Assembly (NCBI GenBank): GCA_036675345.1 | Contig: JAKFFE010000010.1 | Span: 1 to 62,842 of the forward strand | Source: JALYOC01 sp036675345 | GTDB lineage: Bacteria > Myxococcota > Myxococcia > Myxococcales > Myxococcaceae | Reading direction: 5' to 3' | Length of the DNA: 62,842 nt | In this document: in pieces, positions 50,142-58,582 of the stretch | Numbering within the stretch: the stretch's first letter is position 1 | Layout of the letters: every line of letters starts with the position of its first letter | The notes under the pieces: generated by a model | Database searches by the model: none | Told to the model about the DNA's origin: nothing | The model's input: the letters and a program-made list of their open reading frames with translations, nothing else | Position numbers and translations under genes: made by a program

Positions 50142-51257
50142 CTACGGCAGAGGCACGACGGTTCGAGCTGTGTCGGCGATTATTGAGGTCTGCCACAGCG
50201 CCTGAACGGTCGGCAGGATCTGGGTCATGATTCGGTTCCACTTGGTGAGCTCGTAGGTGGAGACGTAGACCACGTCGTGGGGTTTGAGCTGGAACTGCAC
50301 GGCCAGCAGGAGTGCGTCTGGGGAATTCGCGTCTAGCTTGTAGATTGCCGGGGCCTCAAACGCCCCGCGAATGACGTAAATTCTTCCGGGGTTCGAGGTG
50401 AGCGGGTCGACTCCCTCCGCCTCTCCCAACGCGTCGGCCAGGGTCATCCGGCCCTTCACCATTAGCCTTGAGGCCGGCTTCTTCACCTCTCCCAGCACGT
50501 AGACCCGGCTGCGGCTCCTATCCGGCACGTGGAGCACGTCTCCATCCTGCAGCAGCCAGTTCTGCGAGACATCGCCCCGCTCCTGGAGGGCCAGGAGGTC
50601 GAGCGAGAACACCTTCCCTTGCCTGGTCAGCGTCACGTCTTGCAGGTCGGCCTCCGGGCTGAAGCCCTTGGCCAGGTTGATTGCCTCCAGGGCTCGCATC
50701 GGGACGTCGGTGATGGGGATGGTGGACGGCGCCATCACCTCTCCCGAGACCTGGACCTTCTGGCTCCGGAAGGCGGCGACCTTCACATCCAACTGCGGCT
50801 TCTGGATATACTTGGCCAGCTTCTCCACCAGCAGCTCTCGGACCTGGCGCAGGCTCTTCCCCGCCACCTCCAGGGTGCCCACGTACGGGTAGAACATCGT
50901 CCCATCCGCGGCGACCGGGTTCCCGGTGGCGGCCTCCGAGCGGAACTCACCGGCGGGGATGGTCAGCTCCGGGTGGTCCCAGACGATCACCGCCAGCACG
51001 TCATGCGCCCGGACCTTGTACTCGTAGTTCGCGGCGACTTCGTGCAGCGGGTCCGCCAGTCTCGGCTTCTGGCTCTTGCTGGACGCCTCCGCCTGCTTGG
51101 TCAGGACCTCGGGGGTGATCTGGATGATTTCAAAGTTTTCATCCGCCTTCTTGCCACGCGCCACCGCGGCTCCCTCGTCCATGTGCATGCCCGGGGCGAG
51201 GCCGCAGGCCGTCTGGAACACAAGGGCTGCTGACAGCGTGATAACTGGAATTCTCAT
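50142..51257 (-). CDS. wza: Polysaccharide export lipoprotein (Wza-like)
   Basis: A 371-aa outer-membrane export protein. Signal peptide with LVFQTAC, then the Poly_export domain (YKVRAHDVLAVIVWDHPELT, GTMFYPYVGTLEVAGKSLRQVRELL) and SLBB repeats (VQVSGEVMAPSTIPIT, VYVLGEVKKPASRLMVKG). It ends with a short helical tail (VQALWQTSIIADTART) like the membrane-spanning helix of Wza. It forms the exit channel for the polymer. The start at 51257 gives the signal peptide. The G+C content falls toward the 3' end of the gene. Confidence 0.9.
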   Translation of the reverse strand: MRIPVITLSAALVFQTACGLAPGMHMDEGAAVARGKKADENFEIIQITPEVLTKQAEASSKSQKPRLADPLHEVAANYEYKVRAHDVLAVIVWDHPELTIPAGEFRSEAATGNPVAADGTMFYPYVGTLEVAGKSLRQVRELLVEKLAKYIQKPQLDVKVAAFRSQKVQVSGEVMAPSTIPITDVPMRALEAINLAKGFSPEADLQDVTLTRQGKVFSLDLLALQERGDVSQNWLLQDGDVLHVPDRSRSRVYVLGEVKKPASRLMVKGRMTLADALGEAEGVDPLTSNPGRIYVIRGAFEAPAIYKLDANSPDALLLAVQFQLKPHDVVYVSTYELTKWNRIMTQILPTVQALWQTSIIADTARTVVPLP

Positions 51258-51266
51258 TACACCCAC

Positions 51267-51722
51267 TCAGGCGAAGAACGCCTTCTCGAAGTCGGCGAGC
51301 CCCTGGTCGATCAGCTTCAGGGACTCTTCAAAGGCGGCTCGGGGACGCCGGTAGGGATCCGGAATGTCGAAGTTCCCCCACCGGCCCAGCCGATGGACCC
51401 GGCCCCTGGCCATCGGGATCATCTGTTCCACTGCTTTGCGGTGGCCTTCTTCCATCACCAGGATCAGCTCCGCCCCGCGCGCCAGCTCCGCGGTCAGCTG
51501 CCGGGCCCGGTGCCCGATCAGGTCCAGGCCCCGCTCGGCCATCAGGGTCAAGGCCAGCGGATCCGCCGGATTTCCCACCAGCGCGCTGATCCCCGCCGAC
51601 TCGACCACGACCTTCCCTCCGGTCCTTTTTCCCAGTCGATCCGCCCAGATGGCCATCGCCATCGGGCTGCGGCAGATGTTCCCGACGCACACCATCAGGA
51701 CTGAGTTGAACGGGACGTGCAC
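51267..51722 (-). CDS. wzb: Low-molecular-weight protein tyrosine phosphatase (Wzb-like)
   Basis: A 151-aa phosphatase with the P-loop VCVGNICRSPMA and the acid DPYRRP (FDIPDPYRRP). Wzb enzymes dephosphorylate the Wzc Tyr cluster, and the gene is first in the wzb-wza-wzc run, 9 bases from wza. The GTG at 51722 is chosen for the normal family length and an AGGAA site; the ATG at 51812 would add 30 residues of unusual sequence. The choice also leaves a 177-base divergent gap for a promoter. Confidence 0.85.
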   Translation of the reverse strand: MHVPFNSVLMVCVGNICRSPMAMAIWADRLGKRTGGKVVVESAGISALVGNPADPLALTLMAERGLDLIGHRARQLTAELARGAELILVMEEGHRKAVEQMIPMARGRVHRLGRWGNFDIPDPYRRPRAAFEESLKLIDQGLADFEKAFFA

Positions 51723-51743
51723 CTGGCAGTTCCTGACCGCGGA

Positions 51744-51760
51744 GTCCCGCAAATCGGGAC
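51744..51760. promoter_or_regulatory. Short hairpin in the wzb leader
   Basis: GTCCCG-5-CGGGAC lies 22 bases upstream of the chosen wzb start, in the probable mRNA leader of the exopolysaccharide operon. It might affect translation or early termination. If wzb starts at 51812 the hairpin is simply inside coding sequence. Confidence 0.3.
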
Positions 51761-51899
51761 GGATGTCCTTTTGTCCCACCCGGCCGTTTCGTTCAAGTGT
51801 GAGCAGTTCCATTGCGGCCGTTCGGCTGCTCTCCCAGTGGAATTCAAGGGGCCCCCGTTCGGTGGGGGGCACCTCCTGTTCTAAGCTCGACACCCTCCC

Positions 51900-52772
51900 A
51901 TGCACCTTTCCCTGCTCCCGCTTGCCCTCCTGCTGTTGGTGGCTTCCCCGGCTGCGCTCGCCCAGGGGGCGCCTCCGCGGGATCCCCGGCTGCTGCTCAA
52001 CACCTTCACCGTGGTGCGGCTCAACCCGCTGGGGGCGGACCTGCAGGCCACCGTCTCCTACGTCACCCCGATCGGTGACTCGGACGAGCGGATGTGGCGG
52101 ACCCGCTTCTGGAGCCTGGGGGCCAAGGCCACCGTCAACCCGGCCGAGGCCAGCGTCCAGGGGATCTTCGAATACGAGCCGCTGGCGATGTTCCAGCTCA
52201 AGGCGGTGGCCGAGTACCGCGGCTACTTCGGCGGCTTCAACGAACAGCTCTCCTTCCCGATCCTCAACCCCGACTACTCGGATACCGCGATCCGCGCCGC
52301 CGCCGCGGCCGGTCAGAACTACTCCACCACCCGCTACAACCTGCGGCTGGAGCCCAAGCTCCGCGCGGCCATTGGTCCCATCGGGCTGCAGAACACGTTC
52401 TCGTTCATCTACGGGGTCAACCAGGTCCGGGCCGGCGACCAGGTCTTCTACGAGGCCTCGATGGACATGCTGCGGCCCGCCAACGGGCTGACCCTGGTCA
52501 ACTCGTTCAACGCGGTCTACCTGCAAGGGCCGCTGACCGCCGGGCTGGTCCACGAGTGGGCGATTCCGATGGGGCTGAACCCCGAGGATCAGATCCACCG
52601 GGTGGGGTCGGTGTTCTCGTGGCGGTTCTACGAGGACACCGCCGCCTGGGTGAACAAGCCCACCGTGTTCGCGCTGGTGATGTTCAACGTCCAGCACCGC
52701 GGCCGCGCCGGGCCGATCCCCACCGTGGTGGTGGGCTTCGCCTCGGAGACCGACCTGTGGGCGCAGCGTTGA
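51900..52772 (+). CDS. Exported beta-rich protein, probable outer-membrane barrel
   Basis: A 290-aa protein with a clear signal peptide (LLPLALLLLVASPAALA, cleavage after AQG or LA). Alternating hydrophobic strands with many Tyr and Phe continue throughout (ATVSYVTPIG, FSFIYGVNQV, VFSWRFYED, LVMFNVQHRG), typical of an outer-membrane beta-barrel. I recognise no family. Its TGA is separated by one base from the ATG of the MFS gene (TGAGATG), so the two are translated together and may serve one transport process. Confidence 0.7.
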   Translation: MHLSLLPLALLLLVASPAALAQGAPPRDPRLLLNTFTVVRLNPLGADLQATVSYVTPIGDSDERMWRTRFWSLGAKATVNPAEASVQGIFEYEPLAMFQLKAVAEYRGYFGGFNEQLSFPILNPDYSDTAIRAAAAAGQNYSTTRYNLRLEPKLRAAIGPIGLQNTFSFIYGVNQVRAGDQVFYEASMDMLRPANGLTLVNSFNAVYLQGPLTAGLVHEWAIPMGLNPEDQIHRVGSVFSWRFYEDTAAWVNKPTVFALVMFNVQHRGRAGPIPTVVVGFASETDLWAQR

Positions 52773-52773
52773 G

Positions 52774-54483
52774 ATGAGCCTCCTTCCCTCCCTGGGCCTG
52801 GGCGAGCTGGCCTCCCGTCCCCGCGGTGAACGCTCGCTGTTCTTCCTGCTGGTGGCCATCGGCGGGTTCCTGTTCGCCGACCAGAATCTGATGGCGCCCA
52901 ACCTCTCCGCGATCGGCGAGGAGCTGGTGATCACCCGCGCCGAGGTCACCTCCCGGCTCAACGCCACCGACCGCGACTACGCCCGGCTGGAGCAGCGGCT
53001 GGCCAAGCTGGGCCCCGGCGCCAAGGCGTTTGCCCACTCCCTGGCCCAGGCCCGCGACGCCGCCCTGGCCGATCGCCCGTCCCTGGCCTCCGACCCCGAC
53101 GCGCTGGAGGGCGCCACCCTGGCCCGGCTGGACACGGTCACTTCCGCCCAGCTCACCGGGCTGCTGGCGGCGGCGGAGACCCAGGCCAAGCGGGAGGCGC
53201 GCGTCTCCGAGGCGCTGCAGCGGGAGATCGACGACCGGCTGGCCGGCCGGGCCTCGCTGTGGTTCTGGCTGCTGGGCGGGGGGATGGCGCTGGGGGTGGG
53301 GTACCTGACCGACCGCTTCAACCGCAAGAAGCTGCTGGTGGCGACGGTGATCGTGGGCGCGGTGCCCTGTCTGTTGACCGGCTTTGCCCGCACCGCGGAC
53401 GAGTTCGTCCTCCTCCGGGCCCTGACCGGGATCGGGATCGGCGCGGTGCTCCCGCTGACCTACTCGCTGGTGGGGGACCTGTTCTCGGCCCACAGCCGGC
53501 CCGCGGGAGCCGCGTGGATCGGCCTGGCCACCGGGCTGGGGATCGCCGGCGGACAGCTGCTGGCGGGCCTGCTGGGGCCCTCCTACGGGTGGCGGCTGCC
53601 GTTCATCCTGGTCGCCCTTCCCAACCTGGTCCTGGCCGGCCTGCTGGGGTGGCTGGCCTCGGAGCCCCGCCGCGGTGGCGCCGAGCCCGCGCTGCAAGAG
53701 GCGCTGGCCGCCGGCGGCGAGTACTCGGAGAAGCTGCGCCTCTCCGACCTCAAGGAGGTGTTCGCCAACCGGACCAACCTCCTGGTGTTCTTCCAGGGGA
53801 TCCCCGGGTCGATGCCCTGGGGCTTCTTCTTCACCTTCCTGGTCGACTTCTACCACTCCAACAAGGGGTTCCCGGTGGAGGCGGCCACGCTGATGATCAC
53901 CGTCTTCGGCGCCGGCGCCATCCTGGGAGGCTTCGTGGGAGGGCTGTGGGGCGGGCGGCTGTACCGCAAGCATCCGAAGTACCTGCCGATGCTGTGCGCG
54001 GCCTCGATCTTCGCGGGGATCTTGCCGATCCTGGGGATGGTGAACTGGACCCCTGCCCCGCCGGCGGCGCTGCTCAACGCGGTGCAGCTCTTCGCCGGCG
54101 GCCCGGCCTTCGCGCCCAGCATCGCCTTGCCGGCCCTGATGGGCGTGGTCGGGGCGTTCTTGGCGACGATGACCTCGTCCAACGTGAAGGCGGTGCTGAT
54201 CGACGTGAACCCGCCCGAGCGCCGGGGCACGCTGTTCAGCCTCTTCAACCTGGCCGACGACCTGGGCAAGGGCCTGGCCCCGTTCCTGATCGGCTCGGTG
54301 CTGGCGGTCCACCTGGGCCGGCTGGTCTCCTTCAACATCGCCGTCTCGATGTGGCTTGTCTGCGGCGTCACCTGGCTGCTGCTGATCCGCCAGTTCCCCA
54401 AGGACGTCGCGGCCCTGGAGGCCCAGTTGACGCAGCGCGCCCAAAAAGGGGACAGGCTACTTATTGGACGCGATGCGGCGTGA
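52774..54483 (+). CDS. MFS transporter with a large periplasmic loop
   Basis: A 569-aa major facilitator. TM1 (SLFFLLVAIGGFLFADQNLM) is followed by about 115 residues of soluble, Ala/Arg/Leu-rich helix (about 48-160) before TM2. The MFS signature then appears as GYLTDRFNRKKLL with LLRALTGIGIGAVLP. The NLMAPNLSAIG start resembles Spinster-type MFS carriers. The last dozen residues (KGDRLLIGRDAA) are encoded by REP-like sequence, so the original stop codon was probably lost and the C-terminus changed. Substrate unknown. Confidence 0.85.
   Translation: MSLLPSLGLGELASRPRGERSLFFLLVAIGGFLFADQNLMAPNLSAIGEELVITRAEVTSRLNATDRDYARLEQRLAKLGPGAKAFAHSLAQARDAALADRPSLASDPDALEGATLARLDTVTSAQLTGLLAAAETQAKREARVSEALQREIDDRLAGRASLWFWLLGGGMALGVGYLTDRFNRKKLLVATVIVGAVPCLLTGFARTADEFVLLRALTGIGIGAVLPLTYSLVGDLFSAHSRPAGAAWIGLATGLGIAGGQLLAGLLGPSYGWRLPFILVALPNLVLAGLLGWLASEPRRGGAEPALQEALAAGGEYSEKLRLSDLKEVFANRTNLLVFFQGIPGSMPWGFFFTFLVDFYHSNKGFPVEAATLMITVFGAGAILGGFVGGLWGGRLYRKHPKYLPMLCAASIFAGILPILGMVNWTPAPPAALLNAVQLFAGGPAFAPSIALPALMGVVGAFLATMTSSNVKAVLIDVNPPERRGTLFSLFNLADDLGKGLAPFLIGSVLAVHLGRLVSFNIAVSMWLVCGVTWLLLIRQFPKDVAALEAQLTQRAQKGDRLLIGRDAA
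54443..54465 (+). repeat. REP-like remnant running into the MFS gene end
   Basis: A stretch of five A, then GGGGACAGGCTAC and TTATT, shares the core GGGACAGGCTAC with the inverted repeat at the left end of the window. Here the partner arm is missing. It starts the block of gene remnants at 54.4-54.8 kb. Confidence 0.5.
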
Positions 54484-54499
54484 GGCGAAAGGTGAGGGC

Positions 54500-54625
54500 C
54501 TAGCGCCCCGGGGTTCCACGGGACTTCGGGCCCACCATGGAGATCGCGATCAACAGGCGCTCGGACAGCGGCTTGGCGAGGTAGCGCTCCTGCGCCTCCT
54601 CTCGGTGTTCGCGCTTCGCGTCCGC
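54500..54625 (-). pseudogene. C-terminal remnant of a small gene
   Basis: About 40 codons on the minus strand read KREHREEAQERYLAKPLSERLLI and end in TAG at 54500. They have the look of the C-terminus of small proteins in toxin-antitoxin or nucleotidyltransferase-adjacent families. No start codon or N-terminal part is found; the frame loses sense at about 54625, where the PIN remnant on the other strand begins. Confidence 0.4.
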
Positions 54626-54756
54626 TCTCCCTCTGGGACGTGCTGGTGATCCGCGCCGCGGTCGCCGGGGGATGCGAACGCATCCTCACCGAGGACCTCT
54701 CCCACGGTGAACGCTACGACGGGGTGCTGGCCGAGAATCCGTTCCGGGCGGGGTGA
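54625..54756 (+). pseudogene. PIN-domain (VapC-like) toxin remnant
   Basis: A frame of 43 codons ending at TGA 54756 reads LSLWDVLVIRAAVAGGCERI, then LTEDLSHGERYDGV and NPF. This is the C-terminal third of PIN-domain toxins, with the conserved WDxLVxxAA and LLTEDLxHG. The N-terminal catalytic Asp region is missing, so it cannot be active. It forms part of a 327-base stretch (54484-54810) between MFS and helicase genes that holds only remnants. Confidence 0.7.
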
Positions 54757-54810
54757 CCCCTACCGGGGCGACCGACTCTTGCGCGAGCTGTCGCGCCCAA
54801 GCTCGCGCCG

Positions 54811-57384
54811 TCAGGTGCCAATGCGGCGCAGGCGGATCAGCGGGAGATCCGGATCCTCGGGGGGCACGGTGACGTCCACCTCCAGCTCCAGGATCCAGTC
54901 GGACTCGGTGCTGGGGGAGAGCATCTTCTGCTGGATCGTCCAGCGCCGCTTCCCCTCCTCCTGGATGACTGTGTGCTCCGGTTTGCGGGCCCGGGGGGTG
55001 ATGTCGAGGTTCCCGTGCTCGGACCAGTAGGGAGCCATCGCCGCGTCGAACTTCTCCGCGGTCCACTCTCCCTCGTGGTCCTGGCGCACGAACAACAGCG
55101 CGTCCTCGTAGTTGCGATCCGCCAGCGCCTTGAGCAGCCGCTGGGCCTCGGTGCGCACCCGGCGGGCGAAGCTCCTGGGGTCCTCCCACTCCGCGCGGGG
55201 CTGGCCCAGCTGGACCGACTCCTCCACCGCCACTCCCAGGCGCAGGGCGCCGCTCTTCATCCGCTCCCACTCGTCCAACAGGCTGGAGTCCACCTGGCGC
55301 AGCATCAGCCGCATCTGGACGATCATCTCCTCCAGCTGCTCGTCGCGGGCCTGTTCGGGGACCGCGCGCAACAGGCCCTTGTAGACCTCGGAGAGGTAGC
55401 GCAGCAGCAGCCCCTCCATCCGCTCCAGCCCGTACTCGCGGACGTAGTCGTGGAAGGAGAGGAAGCGTTCGAACATCTCCCGGGCGATCGACTTGGGGCG
55501 GATGTTCTCCTGCCCCACCCAGGGGTGCTTGGCGGCGAACTGGTTGAAGGTCCCGTAGATGAAGTCCCGGTTCGGCTTGGGGTACTCCAGCTTCTCCAGC
55601 TCCGCCATCCGCTCGTCGTATTCCATGCCCTGGGCCTTGAGCTCGTTGAGCTTGTCCCCCTTGAGCTTGTGCAGCTGGTTCCCCAGGATCACGGTGGGGT
55701 TCTCGACGATCGACTCCACCATCGTCAGCACATCGTAGGCGTAGGTCTCGCGGTCCCGCTCCAGCTGCCCCAGCGCGTCCAGCAGGTACAGGGAGAGGGT
55801 GTAGTGGAGGGAGAAGTCGTCCTGCAGGTCGGGGCTGACCGCGATGTACGCCGGCTTGCCCTTGATCAGGTCCACGATCTGCGCGTCTAGCAGCGAGCGG
55901 AAGTAGGTCCGCGCGGTCTTGAGCAGCTTCTTGCGCGCGTAGTCGTTGCTGACATGCGCGCGCATCACCAGATCCACCAGCCGCCCGTAGCCGCCCCGGC
56001 GCCGCAGCCGGGTGTCGTCGGCGTGGCCCTGGAGCAGGTTGAGGATCAGCCCGTGGTTGACCTCGAAGCGCGGCTCCAGCTGCTCGGGGGACTTGGTCAG
56101 CAGCCGCTCGTAGGTGGCCAGGTCCCAGTGGACGTAGCCCTTCTGCGGGGGCTGCTTCTTGACGATCTTCTTCCCCGCCGCCTTCTTCCCCTCCAGCTTG
56201 AGGTTCTCGATCACATGCTCCGGGGCCTGGACCACCACCGTGCCGCGATCGTCGAAGCCCTTGCGGCCGGCGCGCCCGGCGATCTGCCGGAAGTCACGCA
56301 CCGGGAGGATGGAGGTCTTCTCTCCGTCGTACTTGCACAGCTGGGTGAAGAGCACGGTGCGGATCGGGATGTTCACCCCCACCCCCAGGGTGTCGGTGCC
56401 GCTGACCACCTTCAGCAGGCCGCCCTGGGCCAGCCGCTCCACCAGCAGCCGGTACTTGGGCAGCAGCCCGGCGTGGTGCAGCCCCACCCCGTGGCGGATG
56501 AAGCGCTGGAATTCCTTGCCGTACGGGGTGTCGAAGCGGAACCCGAACAGCGCCTGACGGATGATCTCCTTCCCCTCCTTGGAGGTGAAGTTCACGCTCA
56601 TCAGATTCTGCGCCTCCTCGGCGGCGGCGCGCTGGGTGAAGTTCACCAGGTACACCGGGGCCCGGTCCTTCTCCACCAGCTTGGCCAGGGTCTCGTGGAG
56701 CGGGGTCTCCACGTACTCGAAGTCCAGCGGGACCGGGCGCTCCATGCTCTTGACCGAGGCCACCTCCCGCCCGGTGACGTTCTCGATCCGCGCCTCCAGC
56801 TCGGTGGTGTCCCCCAGGGTGGCGGACATCAGGAGGAAGGTGGTGTGCTCCAGCACCAGCAGCGGGATCTGCCAGGAGACCCCGCGCTCCTTGTCCGCGT
56901 AGTAGTGGAACTCGTCCATCACCACGTAGTCGGCGCGCGGTTCGGACTCGCGCAGACAGAGGTTGGCCAGGATCTCCGCGGTGCAGACGATCACCGGGGC
57001 GTCCTTGTTGATCGACGCATCGCCGGTGACCATCCCCACGTTCTCCGCTCCCAGCATGTCGCAGAGGGCGAAGAACTTCTCGTTCACCAGGGCCTTGATC
57101 GGGCAGGTGTAGAAGGACCGCTTGCCCTCGGCCATCGCCTTGAAGTGCAGCGCGAAGGCCACCAGCGACTTGCCGGACCCGGTGGGGGTCCCCAGCACCA
57201 GGTGCTTGCCCTCCAGCAGGGCCAGGATCGCCTCCTCCTGCGCCGGGTACAGGGAGAGGCCCTGATCGCTGACGTAGGTGACGAAGCGATCCAGGATCTG
57301 ATCCGAGGAGAGCGGCGGGCCCTCCTTGGGAATCAGCGAGGTCAGCGAAGGCCGGGCGGCAGGGGAAGGGGTCGCGGGTTCCAT
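54811..57384 (-). CDS. Ski2-like DEAD/DEAH-box RNA helicase with DUF3516
   Basis: An 857-aa helicase. Motif I LGTPTGSGKS (about residue 65), Ia CPIKALVNEK, II VMDEFHYYAD, III MSATLGD, IV-V SGTDTLGVGVNIP and VI QIAGRAGRKG are all present. The C-terminal half matches DUF3516, a helical region that follows the helicase core in this bacterial Ski2-like family. It would unwind RNA, or act in RNA processing; its role in bacteria is little known. It is the last gene of a leftward operon, 35 bases after a small membrane protein gene. Confidence 0.9.
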   Translation of the reverse strand: MEPATPSPAARPSLTSLIPKEGPPLSSDQILDRFVTYVSDQGLSLYPAQEEAILALLEGKHLVLGTPTGSGKSLVAFALHFKAMAEGKRSFYTCPIKALVNEKFFALCDMLGAENVGMVTGDASINKDAPVIVCTAEILANLCLRESEPRADYVVMDEFHYYADKERGVSWQIPLLVLEHTTFLLMSATLGDTTELEARIENVTGREVASVKSMERPVPLDFEYVETPLHETLAKLVEKDRAPVYLVNFTQRAAAEEAQNLMSVNFTSKEGKEIIRQALFGFRFDTPYGKEFQRFIRHGVGLHHAGLLPKYRLLVERLAQGGLLKVVSGTDTLGVGVNIPIRTVLFTQLCKYDGEKTSILPVRDFRQIAGRAGRKGFDDRGTVVVQAPEHVIENLKLEGKKAAGKKIVKKQPPQKGYVHWDLATYERLLTKSPEQLEPRFEVNHGLILNLLQGHADDTRLRRRGGYGRLVDLVMRAHVSNDYARKKLLKTARTYFRSLLDAQIVDLIKGKPAYIAVSPDLQDDFSLHYTLSLYLLDALGQLERDRETYAYDVLTMVESIVENPTVILGNQLHKLKGDKLNELKAQGMEYDERMAELEKLEYPKPNRDFIYGTFNQFAAKHPWVGQENIRPKSIAREMFERFLSFHDYVREYGLERMEGLLLRYLSEVYKGLLRAVPEQARDEQLEEMIVQMRLMLRQVDSSLLDEWERMKSGALRLGVAVEESVQLGQPRAEWEDPRSFARRVRTEAQRLLKALADRNYEDALLFVRQDHEGEWTAEKFDAAMAPYWSEHGNLDITPRARKPEHTVIQEEGKRRWTIQQKMLSPSTESDWILELEVDVTVPPEDPDLPLIRLRRIGT

Positions 57385-57419
57385 CGGAGCGCGGGACCCT
57401 AGCAGCCACCGCCCCCGGA

Positions 57420-58052
57420 TCAGCCTCCGGAGATCGAGGGGGCGGGTTGTTCCTTGAGGGTCTTCGCCGCCTTGGCCCCGGTGAAGAGCACGAACAGGAA
57501 GGCCACCCGGATCAGCAGCCAGAACACGTTGGGGTTGCCGCCGGCCTGCAGCTGGTCCAGCAGGGTGAACACCGCGTCGGCGGCGAACAGCACCATCCCG
57601 ATGGCGATCGCCACGAAGGACGGCTTCATCGCGAAGTAGCCCAGCACCGCGAAGGCCACCGCGGCGATCCAGGTCCCCACCCCGCCGGCCACGTCTCCGC
57701 CCTCCCGGGTCAGCTGCACCACGCCCATCAGGGCGCTGAGTCCGGCGATCAGGTACAGAAGGTAGCCGGCGCTCTTGACCTGGGTCTGGGGATCGCTGGA
57801 CGAGCCGGGCAAGGGCCGGCCCTCCACCAGCACCGTCAGCTGCTCCTGGGTCAGCAGGCGCACCAGCTTCACCTCCAGGGTGCGCCCGTCCGGCATCAGG
57901 CCGGAGATCCCCTGCCGCAGCTCGGTGGAGCCGTTGGCGGTGGCGATCGGCTTGCCGTCCAGGAGGACCTGGAAGTTCTTGTGCATCAGCCCCCAGGTCA
58001 GCTCCACCCGCTTGGGTGCTCCCGGTTCCAGCGCCAGCTTCAGTGAGCCCAT
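57420..58052 (-). CDS. Membrane protein with N-terminal soluble domain
   Basis: A 210-aa protein. The first 90 residues look like a small beta domain (FQVLLDGKPIATANGSTEL, LEVKLVRLLTQEQLTVLVEG) and are followed by four membrane helices (LLYLIAGLSALMGVVQL, WIAAVAFAVLGYFAM, AIGMVLFAADAVFTLL, VFWLLIRVAFLFVLFTGA). The ATG at 58052 has a GGGGGA site 8 bases upstream. Family not recognised. It lies between the zinc-ribbon membrane protein and the helicase in one operon. Confidence 0.75.
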   Translation of the reverse strand: MGSLKLALEPGAPKRVELTWGLMHKNFQVLLDGKPIATANGSTELRQGISGLMPDGRTLEVKLVRLLTQEQLTVLVEGRPLPGSSSDPQTQVKSAGYLLYLIAGLSALMGVVQLTREGGDVAGGVGTWIAAVAFAVLGYFAMKPSFVAIAIGMVLFAADAVFTLLDQLQAGGNPNVFWLLIRVAFLFVLFTGAKAAKTLKEQPAPSISGG

Positions 58053-58096
58053 CTGTTCATCCCCCTTCTGGTGTGCGGGCCGGAGCGTACCTCGGT

Positions 58097-58465
58097 CTAT
58101 CCGGCAAAACGCAGGTACAGGATCAGGCCCACCACCGAGCCCAGCAACAGCTCGGCGATCCCCAGGGAACGCGCCAGCCGGGCGGTGTCCTCGCCGGCAT
58201 CCGAGCTCTCGCAGCGGCGGATCCGCCCCAGCTCTCCGTGGGCCAGCACCACCGCCGGCACCGCGGGGAGCAGCAGCCCCAGCCCCAGGGTGGCCAACAG
58301 CAGCGAGAGCCGGGCCTGCGGGGAGGCCCGGGTCCCCAGCCGGCCGCGGCAGTCGGCGCACAGGGCCTGTTCGGCCTGCCAGCGCCGGCACCGGGCACAG
58401 ACGAAGCGGCCACAGCGGAGGCAGGGTCCCTCGGAGGGAAGGCCATCTTGCGCGCAGAGGTTCAT
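58097..58465 (-). CDS. Small zinc-ribbon membrane protein
   Basis: A 122-aa protein. The N-terminus has a B-box-like Cys cluster (CLRCGRFVCARCRRW and CADC), likely holding two zincs or one plus a spare pair. Two membrane helices follow (LLLATLGLGLLLPAVPAVV and GIAELLLGSVVGLILYL). Between them EDTARLARSLGI is typical of DUF4190-like membrane proteins. It begins the three-gene operon with the helicase, 44 bases before the next gene, and is divergent from the gene at 58583. Confidence 0.65.
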   Translation of the reverse strand: MNLCAQDGLPSEGPCLRCGRFVCARCRRWQAEQALCADCRGRLGTRASPQARLSLLLATLGLGLLLPAVPAVVLAHGELGRIRRCESSDAGEDTARLARSLGIAELLLGSVVGLILYLRFAG

Positions 58466-58582
58466 GGCGGGTCCGAGGCTACCTGTGATTCCGGTGGGTT
58501 GAACACCGGGCGCAACCTCGGGGAGACTGGGGGCGATAATCCTCGCTGCAGGCCCCTTTCCCAGGACCGGAGCCCCCTTTCC

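Larger units (their letters stand above)
38760..50300. other. Low-G+C exopolysaccharide segment, likely exchanged
   Basis: Hand counts of single 60-base lines give 41/60 and 39/60 G+C just before the left edge, then 29/60 (38761) and 31/60 (38881) just inside, and about 35/60 in the interior. At the right edge values rise from 36/60 (50161) to 40-42/60 (50641, 50881). The flanks elsewhere are about 70% or higher. The segment spans the 5' third of the OmpA-like gene through the 3' end of wza. The edges lie inside conserved genes rather than at mobile-element ends. Confidence 0.7.

Noticed and set aside
50142..50241. wzc start at 50241
   Set aside because: It would overlap wza by 100 bases with non-conserved sequence, while GTG 50121 has a good ribosome site and fits the usual N-terminus.
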